A DNA stretch of 64,000 nt from Palsa-744 sp036498265. Lineage in GTDB: Bacteria; Actinomycetota; Thermoleophilia; Solirubrobacterales; Solirubrobacteraceae. The DNA is taken from assembly GCA_036498265.1 (NCBI GenBank), contig DASYFT010000018.1:62001-126000 (forward strand). The letters are read 5' to 3'. Position numbers and translations under genes: made by a program. The notes under the pieces are model-generated. The model was not told where the DNA came from. It did not search any database and worked only from the letters and a program-made list of their open reading frames with translations. Below, piece after piece: positions 40,074-47,965 of the stretch (positions within the stretch are counted from its first letter, which is position 1; every line of letters starts with the position of its first letter).

Positions 40074-40953
40074 AGACGCCGCCCAGGAAGAGCAGGGCCC
40101 ACACGGCACCGAGCGCCAGCAGCGTTCGGTCGCGCAGGATCAACTCCTCCGGAGCCTGCCCCGCGCCGGCTCCGACCAGCGACGCATAGCGGGCGAGCCA
40201 CAAGAGAAAGGGAGCAGCGGAGAGGACGTACCAGACGACGTGCGCCGGCCTGGTGGTCGCCCACGACACGTACGCGACGCCACCCACCGCGGCAGCCGCG
40301 AGCAGGGTGAGGCGCAGGCCGCCGGCGGAGTAGCGCTCGAGCGTGGCCCGTGCCGGTCCCGGCCCGCTGTGGTCGCGCAGCTCGGCGTAGCGCTTGGCGG
40401 CGACGAGGAACACCGCGCAGCAAGCGGTCACGATGATGAACCAGCGTGAGAGGTAGATGTCGGTGGCGTAGCCGCCGGCGAGAGCCCGGAGCACGAAGCC
40501 GGCCGCGATCGCCAGCATGTCCACGACCACAACGCGGCGCAGCCACAGCGAGTAGCTGGCCGTCAGCAGCAGGTAGACGACCGCCACCACGCCCAGCCCG
40601 GGAGCGATCGCGAAGGCTCCGCCGACGCCGAGCAACGCCAGCGCTGCCGCCACGCGCAGCGCCGTGTTGACCGCGAGTTCGCCGGCCGCGACCGGCCGCG
40701 TGCGCTTGACCGGATGGAAGCGGTCCTGCTCGCGGTCGCGCACGTCGTTGACCAGGTAGGTGGCGCTGGACACCATGCAGAGGACGACGAAGGCGCCGGC
40801 GAGCTGCGCGGCGACCAGCGGACGCCCGATCACGCCGGCGGCGCAGGGCGCCGCGAGAACCAGCAGGTTCTTGCTCCACTGCCTCGGGCGGCATGCGCGG
40901 AGCAGTACCCGCGCGGACAGGCGCCCGGAGGGCTGCGTGTCGGCGTCCGGCAC
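40060..40953 (-). CDS. ubiA: UbiA-type decaprenyl-phosphate phosphoribosyltransferase
   Basis: 297 residues from GTG 40953. The first prenyltransferase motif is YLVNDVRDREQDRFHPVKRT, an N-D-x-x-D-x-x-x-D form, preceded by RPRQWSKNLLVLAAPCAAG. That R-P-x-Q-W-x-K-N start is typical of Rv3806c-like proteins. About nine membrane helices follow. The enzyme joins 5-phosphoribosyl-pyrophosphate to decaprenyl phosphate. It is the first gene of the leftward operon with dprE1 and dprE2, so the three make decaprenylphosphoryl-arabinose from PRPP, apart from the phosphatase step, for which no gene is seen here. Confidence 0.9.
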   Translation of the reverse strand: MPDADTQPSGRLSARVLLRACRPRQWSKNLLVLAAPCAAGVIGRPLVAAQLAGAFVVLCMVSSATYLVNDVRDREQDRFHPVKRTRPVAAGELAVNTALRVAAALALLGVGGAFAIAPGLGVVAVVYLLLTASYSLWLRRVVVVDMLAIAAGFVLRALAGGYATDIYLSRWFIIVTACCAVFLVAAKRYAELRDHSGPGPARATLERYSAGGLRLTLLAAAAVGGVAYVSWATTRPAHVVWYVLSAAPFLLWLARYASLVGAGAGQAPEELILRDRTLLALGAVWALLFLGGVYVGR

Positions 40954-41219
40954 CAGTCGCGGACGCGGCGCCGGGTGCTGCAGCGAGCGTACGCGCTCAT
41001 CGCGTGCGACTGCCTCGACCGGGTGAATGGTAAACCTCCGTTAAACGGCCTGGGACAAGGGAAAATGCGCTGCCGAACGTGTGAGGAAGGATTCCACACG
41101 CACCTGCCGATTCCGCCCCACACTCTACCCGTCTCGCCGTTAGATTCCTCTTAGTGAGAATCCGCTCAGTGCCGGCCCGCCGCGAAGGACGCACGGGACG
41201 GGCGCCGTAGAGTTGGAGC

Positions 41220-42416
41220 ATGGAACTCGGGACATCGACGCCCATCGGGCGTCCCGGTCACGGCCGCGCGCCGGGCCGGCGCTCTGGCGGGCGGCGCGAG
41301 GTGGCGGGTCTCGGCCGGCTGCGCAGGGTCGCGCTGGTGGCCGCGCTCGTGACGCTCATCCCTGCCGCGTTCTCGTTCATGGGTGCTGTCAACCAGACCT
41401 CGAACTCGAGCCTCGGCATCCGCACCGTGGAGTGGCTCCGCGACAACGGCGCCGCCGGGCTGGTGGCGCGGGTCGAGTCGATCTACTACTCGCTGACCGC
41501 GCCCGCAAAGGGCGGCCCCGCCCTGCACGCGTTGCCGCGGGTGGGCTACGGAGCGGCCGGCGGGAGCGGCGCTCGCACCGGCAGCCAGGGAGTGCCGGCC
41601 GAATACCGGCCGGCACGAGTCACGCCGGTGCTCCACCCCGGCCTGCCGGGAGAGGGCGTGTGGCACGCGACGCGACCGGGCCTCGAAGCTGCGCCGCCCG
41701 TGCTCCTCACCACCTACCGCGACCAACCCGAATACCCGCGGGTGCTGGCCGGTCTCGCCTGGATCGACACCAAACGGGCGAGGGTGACGCTCAACCCCGG
41801 CCGGCTCGAGCCGTCCGTGACGCTGCCCCGGGGCTCGATGGACGTCCCGGCCGCGCAGCGCGGCGGCCTGCTGGCGACCTTCAACAGCGGCTTCAAGCTG
41901 AGCGACTCGCGCGGCGGGTTCGTGGTGAACGGCCGCACCTACGCGCGCATGCAGGACGGACTGGGGACGCTGGTGGGCTACAACGACGGACGCGTGGACG
42001 TGCTCGACTGGCGCGACGGCTCGATCGCGCCCTCGACGGTCGACTACGCCCGCCAGAACCTGCCGCTGATCGTCAACGAAGGCCGGCTCAACCCGAACCT
42101 GGCAAACGGTGAATGGGGTGCGACGATCGGCAACGCCGTCCTGGTGTGGCGCTCGGGGATCGGCGTGGACAGCCACGGCAACCTCATCTACGCGGCCGGC
42201 GAAGACCAGTCCGCGGAGAGCCTCGCAAGAGCACTCGTCCATGCGGGTGCGGTGCGCGCGATCGAGCTCGACATCAACTCCTACTGGGTGAGCTTCATCA
42301 CCTACGGGGCTGCCGGCGGCGAACAGGCCAAGAACCTGCTGCCCAGCATGAACCGCTCAACGGGCCGCTACCTGGAACCGGACGACCGGGACTTCTTCGC
42401 CGTCTACTCACGCTGA
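41220..42416 (+). CDS. Phosphodiester glycosidase-family (NAGPA) exported protein
   Basis: 398 residues, ATG start. An N-terminal anchor (VALVAALVTLIPAAFSFM) follows a basic stretch. The catalytic domain (about 170-398) has RGGLLATFNSGFKLSDSRGG, FVVNGRTYARMQDGLGTLVG and LIVNEGRLNPNLANGEWGAT, then AIELDINSYWVSFITYG. The F-N-(S/G)-G-F and E-L-D-x-N segments are hallmarks of PF09992, named for the mammalian uncovering enzyme NAGPA. Bacterial members probably remove sugar phosphodiesters from glycans. It is divergent from ubiA, so an envelope-glycan role is plausible but unproven. Confidence 0.87.
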   Translation: MELGTSTPIGRPGHGRAPGRRSGGRREVAGLGRLRRVALVAALVTLIPAAFSFMGAVNQTSNSSLGIRTVEWLRDNGAAGLVARVESIYYSLTAPAKGGPALHALPRVGYGAAGGSGARTGSQGVPAEYRPARVTPVLHPGLPGEGVWHATRPGLEAAPPVLLTTYRDQPEYPRVLAGLAWIDTKRARVTLNPGRLEPSVTLPRGSMDVPAAQRGGLLATFNSGFKLSDSRGGFVVNGRTYARMQDGLGTLVGYNDGRVDVLDWRDGSIAPSTVDYARQNLPLIVNEGRLNPNLANGEWGATIGNAVLVWRSGIGVDSHGNLIYAAGEDQSAESLARALVHAGAVRAIELDINSYWVSFITYGAAGGEQAKNLLPSMNRSTGRYLEPDDRDFFAVYSR

Positions 42417-42453
42417 GGGGGACACCGGCCGAACATCGGCTAGCCTGATCGTC

Positions 42454-43137
42454 ATGGGTCTGTTCGGACGTGGCAAGACGGCGATGGTCGAGCCGCAGAC
42501 CGCACTGCCCGGACGCGAGCGGGAGGTCTCGGTGCCGGACCGCCACGCCGTGCTCGGCACGCCGCTGAAGGGCCCGTTCCCTGCCGGCGTCCAGACGGCG
42601 GTGTTCGGGATGGGCTGCTTCTGGGGCGCCGAGCGGATCTTCTGGGAAGCGGACGGGGTCTACACGACCGCCGTCGGCTATGCCGGAGGCCTCACGCCGA
42701 ACCCGACCTACGAGGAGGTCTGCAGCGGCCGCACGGGACAGGCGGAGGTGGTCCTGGTCGCCTTTGACACGGCGCTCACCAGCTACGACGAGATGCTGAG
42801 GCTGTTCTGGGAGGGGCACGACCCCACTCAGGGAATGCGCCAGGGCAACGACGTGGGCACCCAGTACAGGTCGCTGATCATCGTCGACGGAGATGCGCAG
42901 CGAAAGGCCGCCGAGGCCTCGCTGAGCGCCTACCAGCAGGGGCTGTCGGCCTCCGGGTACGGTCAGATCACGACCGAAGTGGTGGACGCCGATCCCACGC
43001 ACCCCTTCTACTACGCCGAGGACTACCACCAGCAGTACCTCGCCAAGAACCCCGGCGGCTACTGCGGCCTGGGTGGGACCGGCGTCTCGTGTCCGGTCGG
43101 TCTCACCGTTCAGCCGTCGGCTCAGCAGGACAGCTGA
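42454..43137 (+). CDS. msrA: Peptide methionine (S)-S-oxide reductase MsrA
   Basis: 227 residues, ATG start. The active site FGMGCFWGAERIFWEADGVY has catalytic Cys55 in G-C-F-W-G. Other conserved parts are TTAVGYAGGLTPNPTYEEVC, GRTGQAEVVLVAFD, FWEGHDPTQGMRQGNDVGTQ and YHQQYLAKNPGGYCGLGGTG, with resolving Cys in the tail (GGYCGLGGTGVSC). The enzyme repairs the S epimer of methionine sulfoxide using thioredoxin. The stereospecific partner MsrB is encoded separately at 47366. It stands 37 bases after the glycosidase gene. Confidence 0.96.
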   Translation: MGLFGRGKTAMVEPQTALPGREREVSVPDRHAVLGTPLKGPFPAGVQTAVFGMGCFWGAERIFWEADGVYTTAVGYAGGLTPNPTYEEVCSGRTGQAEVVLVAFDTALTSYDEMLRLFWEGHDPTQGMRQGNDVGTQYRSLIIVDGDAQRKAAEASLSAYQQGLSASGYGQITTEVVDADPTHPFYYAEDYHQQYLAKNPGGYCGLGGTGVSCPVGLTVQPSAQQDS

Positions 43138-43219
43138 CCTCGATTCGCACCGCGGCGTCGGGCCGGCACCGCCGTGTGCCGCCTCGGCGGGGCCTGCTCT
43201 CAGGGCAAGGTCCGCGCGC

Positions 43220-44095
43220 TCACGCCGCCCCGGAGGTGTGCTGGACCTTCGGGACGATCGCGATGTCGGTGTCGGTGGGCCGATAGATGTGACGTACCGG
43301 CCTCGGGCTCAAGCTGTTGCGTTCGGCGCCGTGGAACTGGCAGATCTCCTGGAGCACGGACGTCTGGCCGCCTCCTGAGTCGAGCAGCACGATGGGGTCG
43401 TCGGCGTATTCGAGTGCGATTCCGAACTCGGCACGTTGGTTCTCGTAGGTATGGGCGGTGTCCTGGATGAACACCCCGACCGTGTTGGGCTCCAGAGCAC
43501 CCGGCAGGACTTCGCCGCTCATGCCGAGCAGTTTGGTCCAGCGGTGGCGCAGATGGCGAGGCACGAGCCAGCCGGCGCCCGGGTCGAGGTCGACGGAGAC
43601 GAGCTCGCCCGGATGGCCTTCCTCTGCGTTCCGCTCGAGGGCGCGCAGCAGCGCCAGCGATCCGAGCCCCATCAGCATCCCGGTCTCCACGACCGTCCGG
43701 GGCTTGCGGATCCTCACGACGGCGTACCAGATCCCGCGGTTCCCCAGCGGAAGCCTGTGCTTTGTCGCAAACCGCCAGCGCACCCGCCGCTGAAGCTTGC
43801 GGTTCAACTCGGCGTCTTCGTGTGTCTCCTGGAAGTACGCGAGGACCTCCGTTGGAGGGACGCCGAAGATGTGGCCCAGCTGATCGGCAAGCTCGTGCTC
43901 GTTGGCCACGTCGTAGGTGTAGCTCTCCACCTCGGGGTCGAACAGGACGTGCCAGAGCCCGAGCATGCGATCCGCCAGGAGCGGGCGTCCGGAACCGCGG
44001 AGGTTGCGGTACTTCGTGATCCAGCGCAGCTGATTCAGGCGTCGCAGATGGGCCACTGCGCGCGCCGGCAGCAGACCTTGCAGACGGTCCTGCAC
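43220..44095 (-). CDS. Class I SAM-dependent methyltransferase-like protein
   Basis: 291 residues from GTG 44095, with GGAGGG eleven bases upstream. The Rossmann core shows PRTVVETGMLMGLGSLALLR (glycine-rich motif I, V-E-T-G), LVSVDLDPGAGWLV (motif II) and EPNTVGVFIQDTAHTYENQR, resembling the CmcI/Methyltransf_24 group, which often acts on small molecules or sugars. The N-terminal 100 residues are helical with no named domain. In this group D-x-A-H-x-Y is a metal- or substrate-binding motif. It converges on msrA. The substrate is unknown. Confidence 0.8.
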   Translation of the reverse strand: MQDRLQGLLPARAVAHLRRLNQLRWITKYRNLRGSGRPLLADRMLGLWHVLFDPEVESYTYDVANEHELADQLGHIFGVPPTEVLAYFQETHEDAELNRKLQRRVRWRFATKHRLPLGNRGIWYAVVRIRKPRTVVETGMLMGLGSLALLRALERNAEEGHPGELVSVDLDPGAGWLVPRHLRHRWTKLLGMSGEVLPGALEPNTVGVFIQDTAHTYENQRAEFGIALEYADDPIVLLDSGGGQTSVLQEICQFHGAERNSLSPRPVRHIYRPTDTDIAIVPKVQHTSGAA

Positions 44096-44636
44096 CAGCT
44101 ATGCCCTCCGGCCTCGGTCTGGTGTGACGCCGCCCAGGGCGGGGGTCGGGAGGCGAGGCCGCGAAGCTCTTGTTTCCGAACCGCAGGGCAAAGCGAGCGC
44201 AGGGGACTCTCCGGCGGAGTAGAGGGCAAACCGGAGGTCCAAGAGGCAACGCAACGCGCGCAGAGTCTAGCGGCGGAGTCGGTAGCCAAAGCAGTCAGTG
44301 GCCGAAGGAGTCACTGGCCGAAGGAGTCGGTAGCCGAAGGAGTTCGAGGGACGGCGCCTCGCGTGCTGGACCGGCCGGGCGGCGTGATGGACGGCCCGGT
44401 TGGGGCGCGCCAAGATGGCACATGTGGGCTATCCAGAAACGCCGCTGCCCGGTCGATTGAGATGAGGCAGGGGCCTCGACACTGCCCCCCATCGTGGCGA
44501 GGCCAGGGGGGTCCGTCCCGGCCGATCTACCCGTGGGCCGGGGCGGTCGCCCCCGTCGTCGTCCATGTCGCTGTCGCGGGGCGCCACCGCCGCAAACGTG
44601 GCGCGACGCTCCACTGACTGCGCCTGACCGCCGTGG
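44096..44636. other. Gene-free stretch with repeats and hairpins
   Basis: 541 bases lie upstream of the leftward methyltransferase-like gene and downstream of the leftward NTF2-like gene at 44637. No convincing coding frame was found. It contains four 16-bp tandem units (44278-44341) and an inverted repeat GGCCTCG/CGAGGCC at 44471-44503. The right part is a probable terminator region; the left part holds the methyltransferase promoter. Confidence 0.5.
44278..44341. repeat. Four 16-bp tandem units
   Basis: Consecutive units GTCGGTAGCCAAAGCA, GTCAGTGGCCGAAGGA, GTCACTGGCCGAAGGA and GTCGGTAGCCGAAGGA lie in non-coding DNA. They differ at a few fixed positions, and 16 is not a multiple of three. 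Confidence 0.85.
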
Positions 44637-45059
44637 CTAGGAGCCCGTCGACTCGGCGAGCCGTTCCGCCGCTGCCCGCGCCTCGTCCACGTCTGTGTAG
44701 TTCGTGATCCTCGACGCCCCACCGTCGACCCACACCACCACGGACCCGTAGCGAAGCTGCACACGTCCACTGCTTCCGGCGGGACGGCCGTTCTGGACGA
44801 CCGCCACGAAGACAACGCCGCCGCCGAGGTCGAGTATCTCCTCCGGCACGATCTCGTACTCCTCGTAGCTGCCGGTCCACTCCTCGAAGAAAGCGCGGAT
44901 GGCTGCCGGACCCTCGTAGATGCCGAGGCCAGCCGGCGACATGTCCCACACGATGTCCGGGCGGTACATGTCCAGCAGCGCATCCCAGTCGCCGGCTCGA
45001 GCAAGGTCGTAGGTGCGACGCGTGAGCGCGACTAGATCGGTGCTCGCGGGCCCGGTCAT
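44637..45059 (-). CDS. NTF2-like (SnoaL-type) protein
   Basis: 140 residues from ATG 45059. The pattern is DLVALTRRTYDLARAGDWDA, LLDMYRPDIVWDMSPAGLGI, YEGPAAIRAFFEEWTGSYEE and RITNYTDVDEARAAAERLAE. The W-D-x-S-x-x-G-x-x-x-Y-E-G-x-x-A-I core is common in actinobacterial NTF2-like proteins of unknown role. The last helix (DVDEARAAAERL) matches the closing segment of the class. One domain, cytoplasmic. It stands alone, downstream of amt but separated by a strong hairpin. Confidence 0.84.
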   Translation of the reverse strand: MTGPASTDLVALTRRTYDLARAGDWDALLDMYRPDIVWDMSPAGLGIYEGPAAIRAFFEEWTGSYEEYEIVPEEILDLGGGVVFVAVVQNGRPAGSSGRVQLRYGSVVVWVDGGASRITNYTDVDEARAAAERLAESTGS

Positions 45060-45160
45060 TGGCAGTTCTGAGTATCGCGCCCCGACCGTACGCTCGTCTC
45101 CCGCGTCACAACCGGGCCGCGGCATCGCGACGGCCCCACGGCCCGAACGCCGCCCGATCG

Positions 45161-45194
45161 TGGGAGCGGCCCCGCCGAGGCGGAGCCGCTCCCA
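45161..45194 (-). terminator. Strong hairpin downstream of amt
   Basis: TGGGAGCGGC (45161-45170) pairs perfectly with GCCGCTCCCA (45185-45194), and CCGCC/GGCGG continue the stem inside. It lies about 90 bases after the amt stop on the minus strand. A T-run is absent. Confidence 0.65.
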
Positions 45195-45197
45195 TAC

Positions 45198-45240
45198 AAC
45201 CTCCGGCCTTGCCGGCGCAAACCTCCGGCCTTGCCGGCGC
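45198..45240. repeat. 22-bp tandem duplication carrying a small hairpin
   Basis: AACCTCCGGCCTTGCCGGCG, plus one base, occurs at 45198-45218 and again at 45220-45240. Each copy contains CCGG-CCTT-GCCGG, which folds into a small stem-loop. It lies between amt and its main terminator-like hairpin. Confidence 0.7.
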
Positions 45241-45282
45241 GCCCAGGAGGAAGCGCGCCTGCGCCGGTCGGGCTGCCTTGCC

Positions 45283-46692
45283 CTATGCGCCGGCTCCCGC
45301 TCCGGCGGGCAGCACGCCGCCGGGCTGCCAGCCCGGGGCATGGGGCCCCCCGAGCGTCGGCACGTCCGACGGGTAGACCTCGTTGCCGTGGATCGCGTGA
45401 TCGCCGATCTCGAGCTCCTCGTCGGAGAGCCGCAGCGCCACGAAGATGCTCAGCACCTTCAGGATCACGAACGTCATGATCGCGCAGAAGATGATCACGA
45501 ACCCGGCTGTCTCGGCCTGCCAGCGAAGCAGCGTCCAGCTGCCTCCGTGGAAGACGCTTTCTTTGCCGGGCAGGCTCGGGGTGCTGCCGACGCCCTGGTA
45601 GAGGATCATCTTCGGGTTGGCGAGGAACCCAACCAGGAGGCCTCCCGTCAACCCCGCGAAGCCGTGGGTGTAGATCACCCCCAAGGTGTCGTCCACCCTT
45701 CTGAACACGGGCGCTCGGCTCACGAACCGGATCGCCATCCAGACGACCGTCGAGGCGATTATGCCGATCCAGATCGCGCCCCAGCCCGTGACGAACCCGG
45801 CGGCGGGGGTGATCGCGACGAGCCCCGTGATCATCCCGTTGACCGAGCCGATCAGAGACGGCTTGTCGCGGAAGATGTAGTCCCACGCGATCCACACGAG
45901 CATCGCGACCGCGGTGCACAGATTGGTGTTGAGCACCGCCGCCGAAGCGTTGGCACCCGCGTAGTAGGAGTCACCACCGTTGAAGCCGTTCCAGCCGAGC
46001 CACAGCAGGCCCGCGCCGGCGGCGACCATCAGCAGGTTGTTCGGTGCATCCACCTCGCGGTCCCGTTGGAGGCGGGGACCGATGACCCCGGCCGCCACGA
46101 AGCCGGAGATCCCGGCGGCGAGATGGATCACGTAGCCGCCCGAGTAGTCCAGGGCCCCGTGGGCCGCGAAGTAGCCGCCGCCCCAGATCAGGAACGCGTT
46201 GACCGTGTAGACGAACGTGATCCAGATCAGCACGAACGGGATCCACGCCTTGAAGTTGATGCGGCCCAGCACCGAGCCCAGCATCAGGATCGGCGTGATC
46301 GCAGCGAACACGAACTGGAAGTACACGAGCGATGACTCCGGGAAATGGAACGGTGGCCCTTCGGTGATCGACGGGATCACCGCCTGCCCCTCGAGCGCGC
46401 CCTGCGAAAGGACGGTTCCGGACTTCCCCCAGAACGTGGAGAAGAAGCCTTTCCCGTGACCGATCGGGTTCCCGAAGCCCATCTTGAAGCCCCACAGCAC
46501 CCAGGCGATCAGGACGAGCGAGAACGCGGCGAACGTGAGCATCATGCTGTTCACAGACCAGCGCTTCTGCATCACCCCGCCGTACAGGACCGCCAGGCCC
46601 GGGAGGCTCATCAGCCCCACGAACGTCGCCGCCGTCAACTGCCATGCGTTGTCGCCTGGATTGAGCCAAGATGGGTATGCCTGCCAGCTCAT
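45283..46692 (-). CDS. amt: Ammonium transporter (Amt family)
   Basis: 469 residues from ATG 46692 with GGAGGCAC upstream. The chain opens with TAATFVGLMSLPGLAVLYGG (the first Amt helix) and continues VQFVFAAITP-type YFQFVFAAITPILMLGSVLG, DYSGGYVIHLAAGISGFVAA and GWNGFNGGDSYYAGANASAA. Conserved pore His residues lie in YVIHLAAG and VIYTHGFAGLTGG. Eleven helices are expected. It is longer at the C-terminus than minimal Amt proteins, with an extra helix-tail ending PAGAGAGA. Its role is ammonium uptake. No GlnK gene is adjacent, which is unusual; amt is commonly paired with it. Confidence 0.95.
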   Translation of the reverse strand: MSWQAYPSWLNPGDNAWQLTAATFVGLMSLPGLAVLYGGVMQKRWSVNSMMLTFAAFSLVLIAWVLWGFKMGFGNPIGHGKGFFSTFWGKSGTVLSQGALEGQAVIPSITEGPPFHFPESSLVYFQFVFAAITPILMLGSVLGRINFKAWIPFVLIWITFVYTVNAFLIWGGGYFAAHGALDYSGGYVIHLAAGISGFVAAGVIGPRLQRDREVDAPNNLLMVAAGAGLLWLGWNGFNGGDSYYAGANASAAVLNTNLCTAVAMLVWIAWDYIFRDKPSLIGSVNGMITGLVAITPAAGFVTGWGAIWIGIIASTVVWMAIRFVSRAPVFRRVDDTLGVIYTHGFAGLTGGLLVGFLANPKMILYQGVGSTPSLPGKESVFHGGSWTLLRWQAETAGFVIIFCAIMTFVILKVLSIFVALRLSDEELEIGDHAIHGNEVYPSDVPTLGGPHAPGWQPGGVLPAGAGAGA

Positions 46693-46858
46693 GTGCCTCC
46701 GTTCCCTGGGGTCGTGGTCGCGAGCACACCGCCGGCTCCGCGCATGCGGCCGGCAGCCCACCCACTGCGGTGCCAGTATGAAATCCGGCCCGGCGGCGAG
46801 CGACCAGGGAACGGTGCCCAACACTTACGGCCGGGCTTTAGACATCTGTCCAGTCGGC

Positions 46859-47176
46859 TCAGCCGGGCGCGCGATAGGCGAAACCGGCCCGGACGCAGGC
46901 CGCCCTCATCTGCTGCCGGATGCCGCCCAGCCCACCCGAGGCGCAGATCCGCCTGGCGCGCGCGCCGCACGCGTGCACGTCCGCGCCCCCCAGCGTGCTC
47001 GCGAAGGTGACGTTCACGCAGTCACCGCGCGCGCGGCCGCCGCTGCTCAGCCCATACGCCGCGAGGCCCGCGACCGCCAGCACGAGGCACCCGAGGAGGA
47101 TCGCCACGACCGTCTTCTCGCGCCGCCCCCAGCGCAGCGGCTCCGACAGCCGCCGGGACTGTTCGAACATGACCAT
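46859..47176 (-). CDS. Small membrane-anchored Cys-containing protein
   Basis: 105 residues; ATG 47176, or ATG 47170. One membrane segment (TVVAILLGCLVLAVAGLAAY) follows a short basic N-terminus. The extracellular part carries four Cys (53, 70, 78, 94) in GDCVNVTFAS, VHACGARARRICAS and RAACVRAG, suggesting two disulphides. No ribosome site is obvious. The regular Cys spacing and clear anchor argue for a real gene. The function is unknown; it lies between amt and msrB, both leftward. Confidence 0.55.
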   Translation of the reverse strand: MVMFEQSRRLSEPLRWGRREKTVVAILLGCLVLAVAGLAAYGLSSGGRARGDCVNVTFASTLGGADVHACGARARRICASGGLGGIRQQMRAACVRAGFAYRAPG

Positions 47177-47239
47177 CAGGAGGAAAGGCTACCCGGCGGG
47201 CACAGCCCGAGCGGGCCGGACGACGGTGACCACCCGGGT

Positions 47240-47315
47240 GGCCGAGCGCGAGCCGGCCCCACGACCGCGGCACCCAGGGGGCCGAGCCCCCAGGGGGCCG
47301 AGCGCGAGCCGGCCC
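47240..47315. repeat. 20-bp direct repeat, 56-bp period
   Basis: GGCCGAGCGCGAGCCGGCCC occurs at 47240-47259 and at 47296-47315 in the non-coding gap before msrB's stop. Related GGCACCCAGGGGG-type pieces lie between them. Confidence 0.6.
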
Positions 47316-47365
47316 GACCACCGGGGCACCCGGGGGGCAGAGCGCCGATGGCGGCCGGAGGGTTG

Positions 47366-47812
47366 CTACTCGGCGGCGTCGTCTGCGACGGCCGCGTCGC
47401 GAGCCGCGTCCGCGGGATCGAACGAGAGCGACAGCGAGTTGATGCAGTAGCGCTGCCCCGTCGGTCCGGGGCCGTCGTCGAAGACGTGCCCGAGATGGCC
47501 GCCGCAGGTGCGGCAGAGCACCTCGGTGCGGCGCATGAAGAGGCTGTTGTCGGGGCGCAGCTCTACGGCCTCGGCCACGGCCGGCTCGGTGAAGCTCGGC
47601 CAGCCGGTGCCCGACTCGAACTTGGTGTCAGCCGAGAACAGGACCGACCCACAGGCGGCACAGCGGTAGTCCCCGGAGGCCTTGTTGTAGACGTACTCGC
47701 CCGTGAACGGCGGCTCCGTGCCCGCCTTGCGCAGCACGTCGTACTGCGCCGGCGTGAGCTGCTCACGCCACTCCTGCTCCGACTTCTCCACCCTCGTCTC
47801 GCCCGTGCTCAT
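47366..47812 (-). CDS. msrB: Peptide methionine (R)-S-oxide reductase MsrB
   Basis: 148 residues, ATG start. Zinc ligands are Cys51 and Cys54 (YRCAACGS) and Cys100 and Cys103 (LCRTCGGHLGHVF). The catalytic residue is Cys123 in RYCINSLSL. FESGTGWPSFTEP is the conserved MsrB substrate loop. The enzyme reduces the R epimer of methionine sulfoxide. There is no nearby resolving Cys in the N-terminal part beyond the zinc site, so regeneration probably uses thioredoxin directly. It is divergent from the MFS gene at 47966. Confidence 0.96.
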   Translation of the reverse strand: MSTGETRVEKSEQEWREQLTPAQYDVLRKAGTEPPFTGEYVYNKASGDYRCAACGSVLFSADTKFESGTGWPSFTEPAVAEAVELRPDNSLFMRRTEVLCRTCGGHLGHVFDDGPGPTGQRYCINSLSLSFDPADAARDAAVADDAAE

Positions 47813-47920
47813 ACCTCTGTTCTAGCAGCGCGCCACTGCGGGCGCCCCAGGGGCGGGCCGCGGGGCGCGCTCCGGCTTGCGCGACACCTGGACGGCGCGG
47901 GCCTCCGTGCTATTGTGATC

Positions 47921-47936
47921 CTTACGTTCACGTAAG
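47921..47936. promoter_or_regulatory. 16-bp inverted repeat before the MFS-MerR operon
   Basis: CTTACG-TTCA-CGTAAG lies 30 bases before the TTG start of the MFS gene. Its position and symmetry fit an operator for the MerR-family regulator encoded by the next gene. Confidence 0.6.
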
Positions 47937-47965
47937 TTTTCAGGACCCGCAGGAGGCGCGGAAAG

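Noticed and set aside
44278..44341. CRISPR-like array from the 16-bp units
   Set aside because: Units are contiguous without spacers, too short, and no cas gene is present.
45283..46692. glnK/glnB next to amt
   Set aside because: The flanking genes are an NTF2-like protein and a small Cys protein; no PII motif was found.
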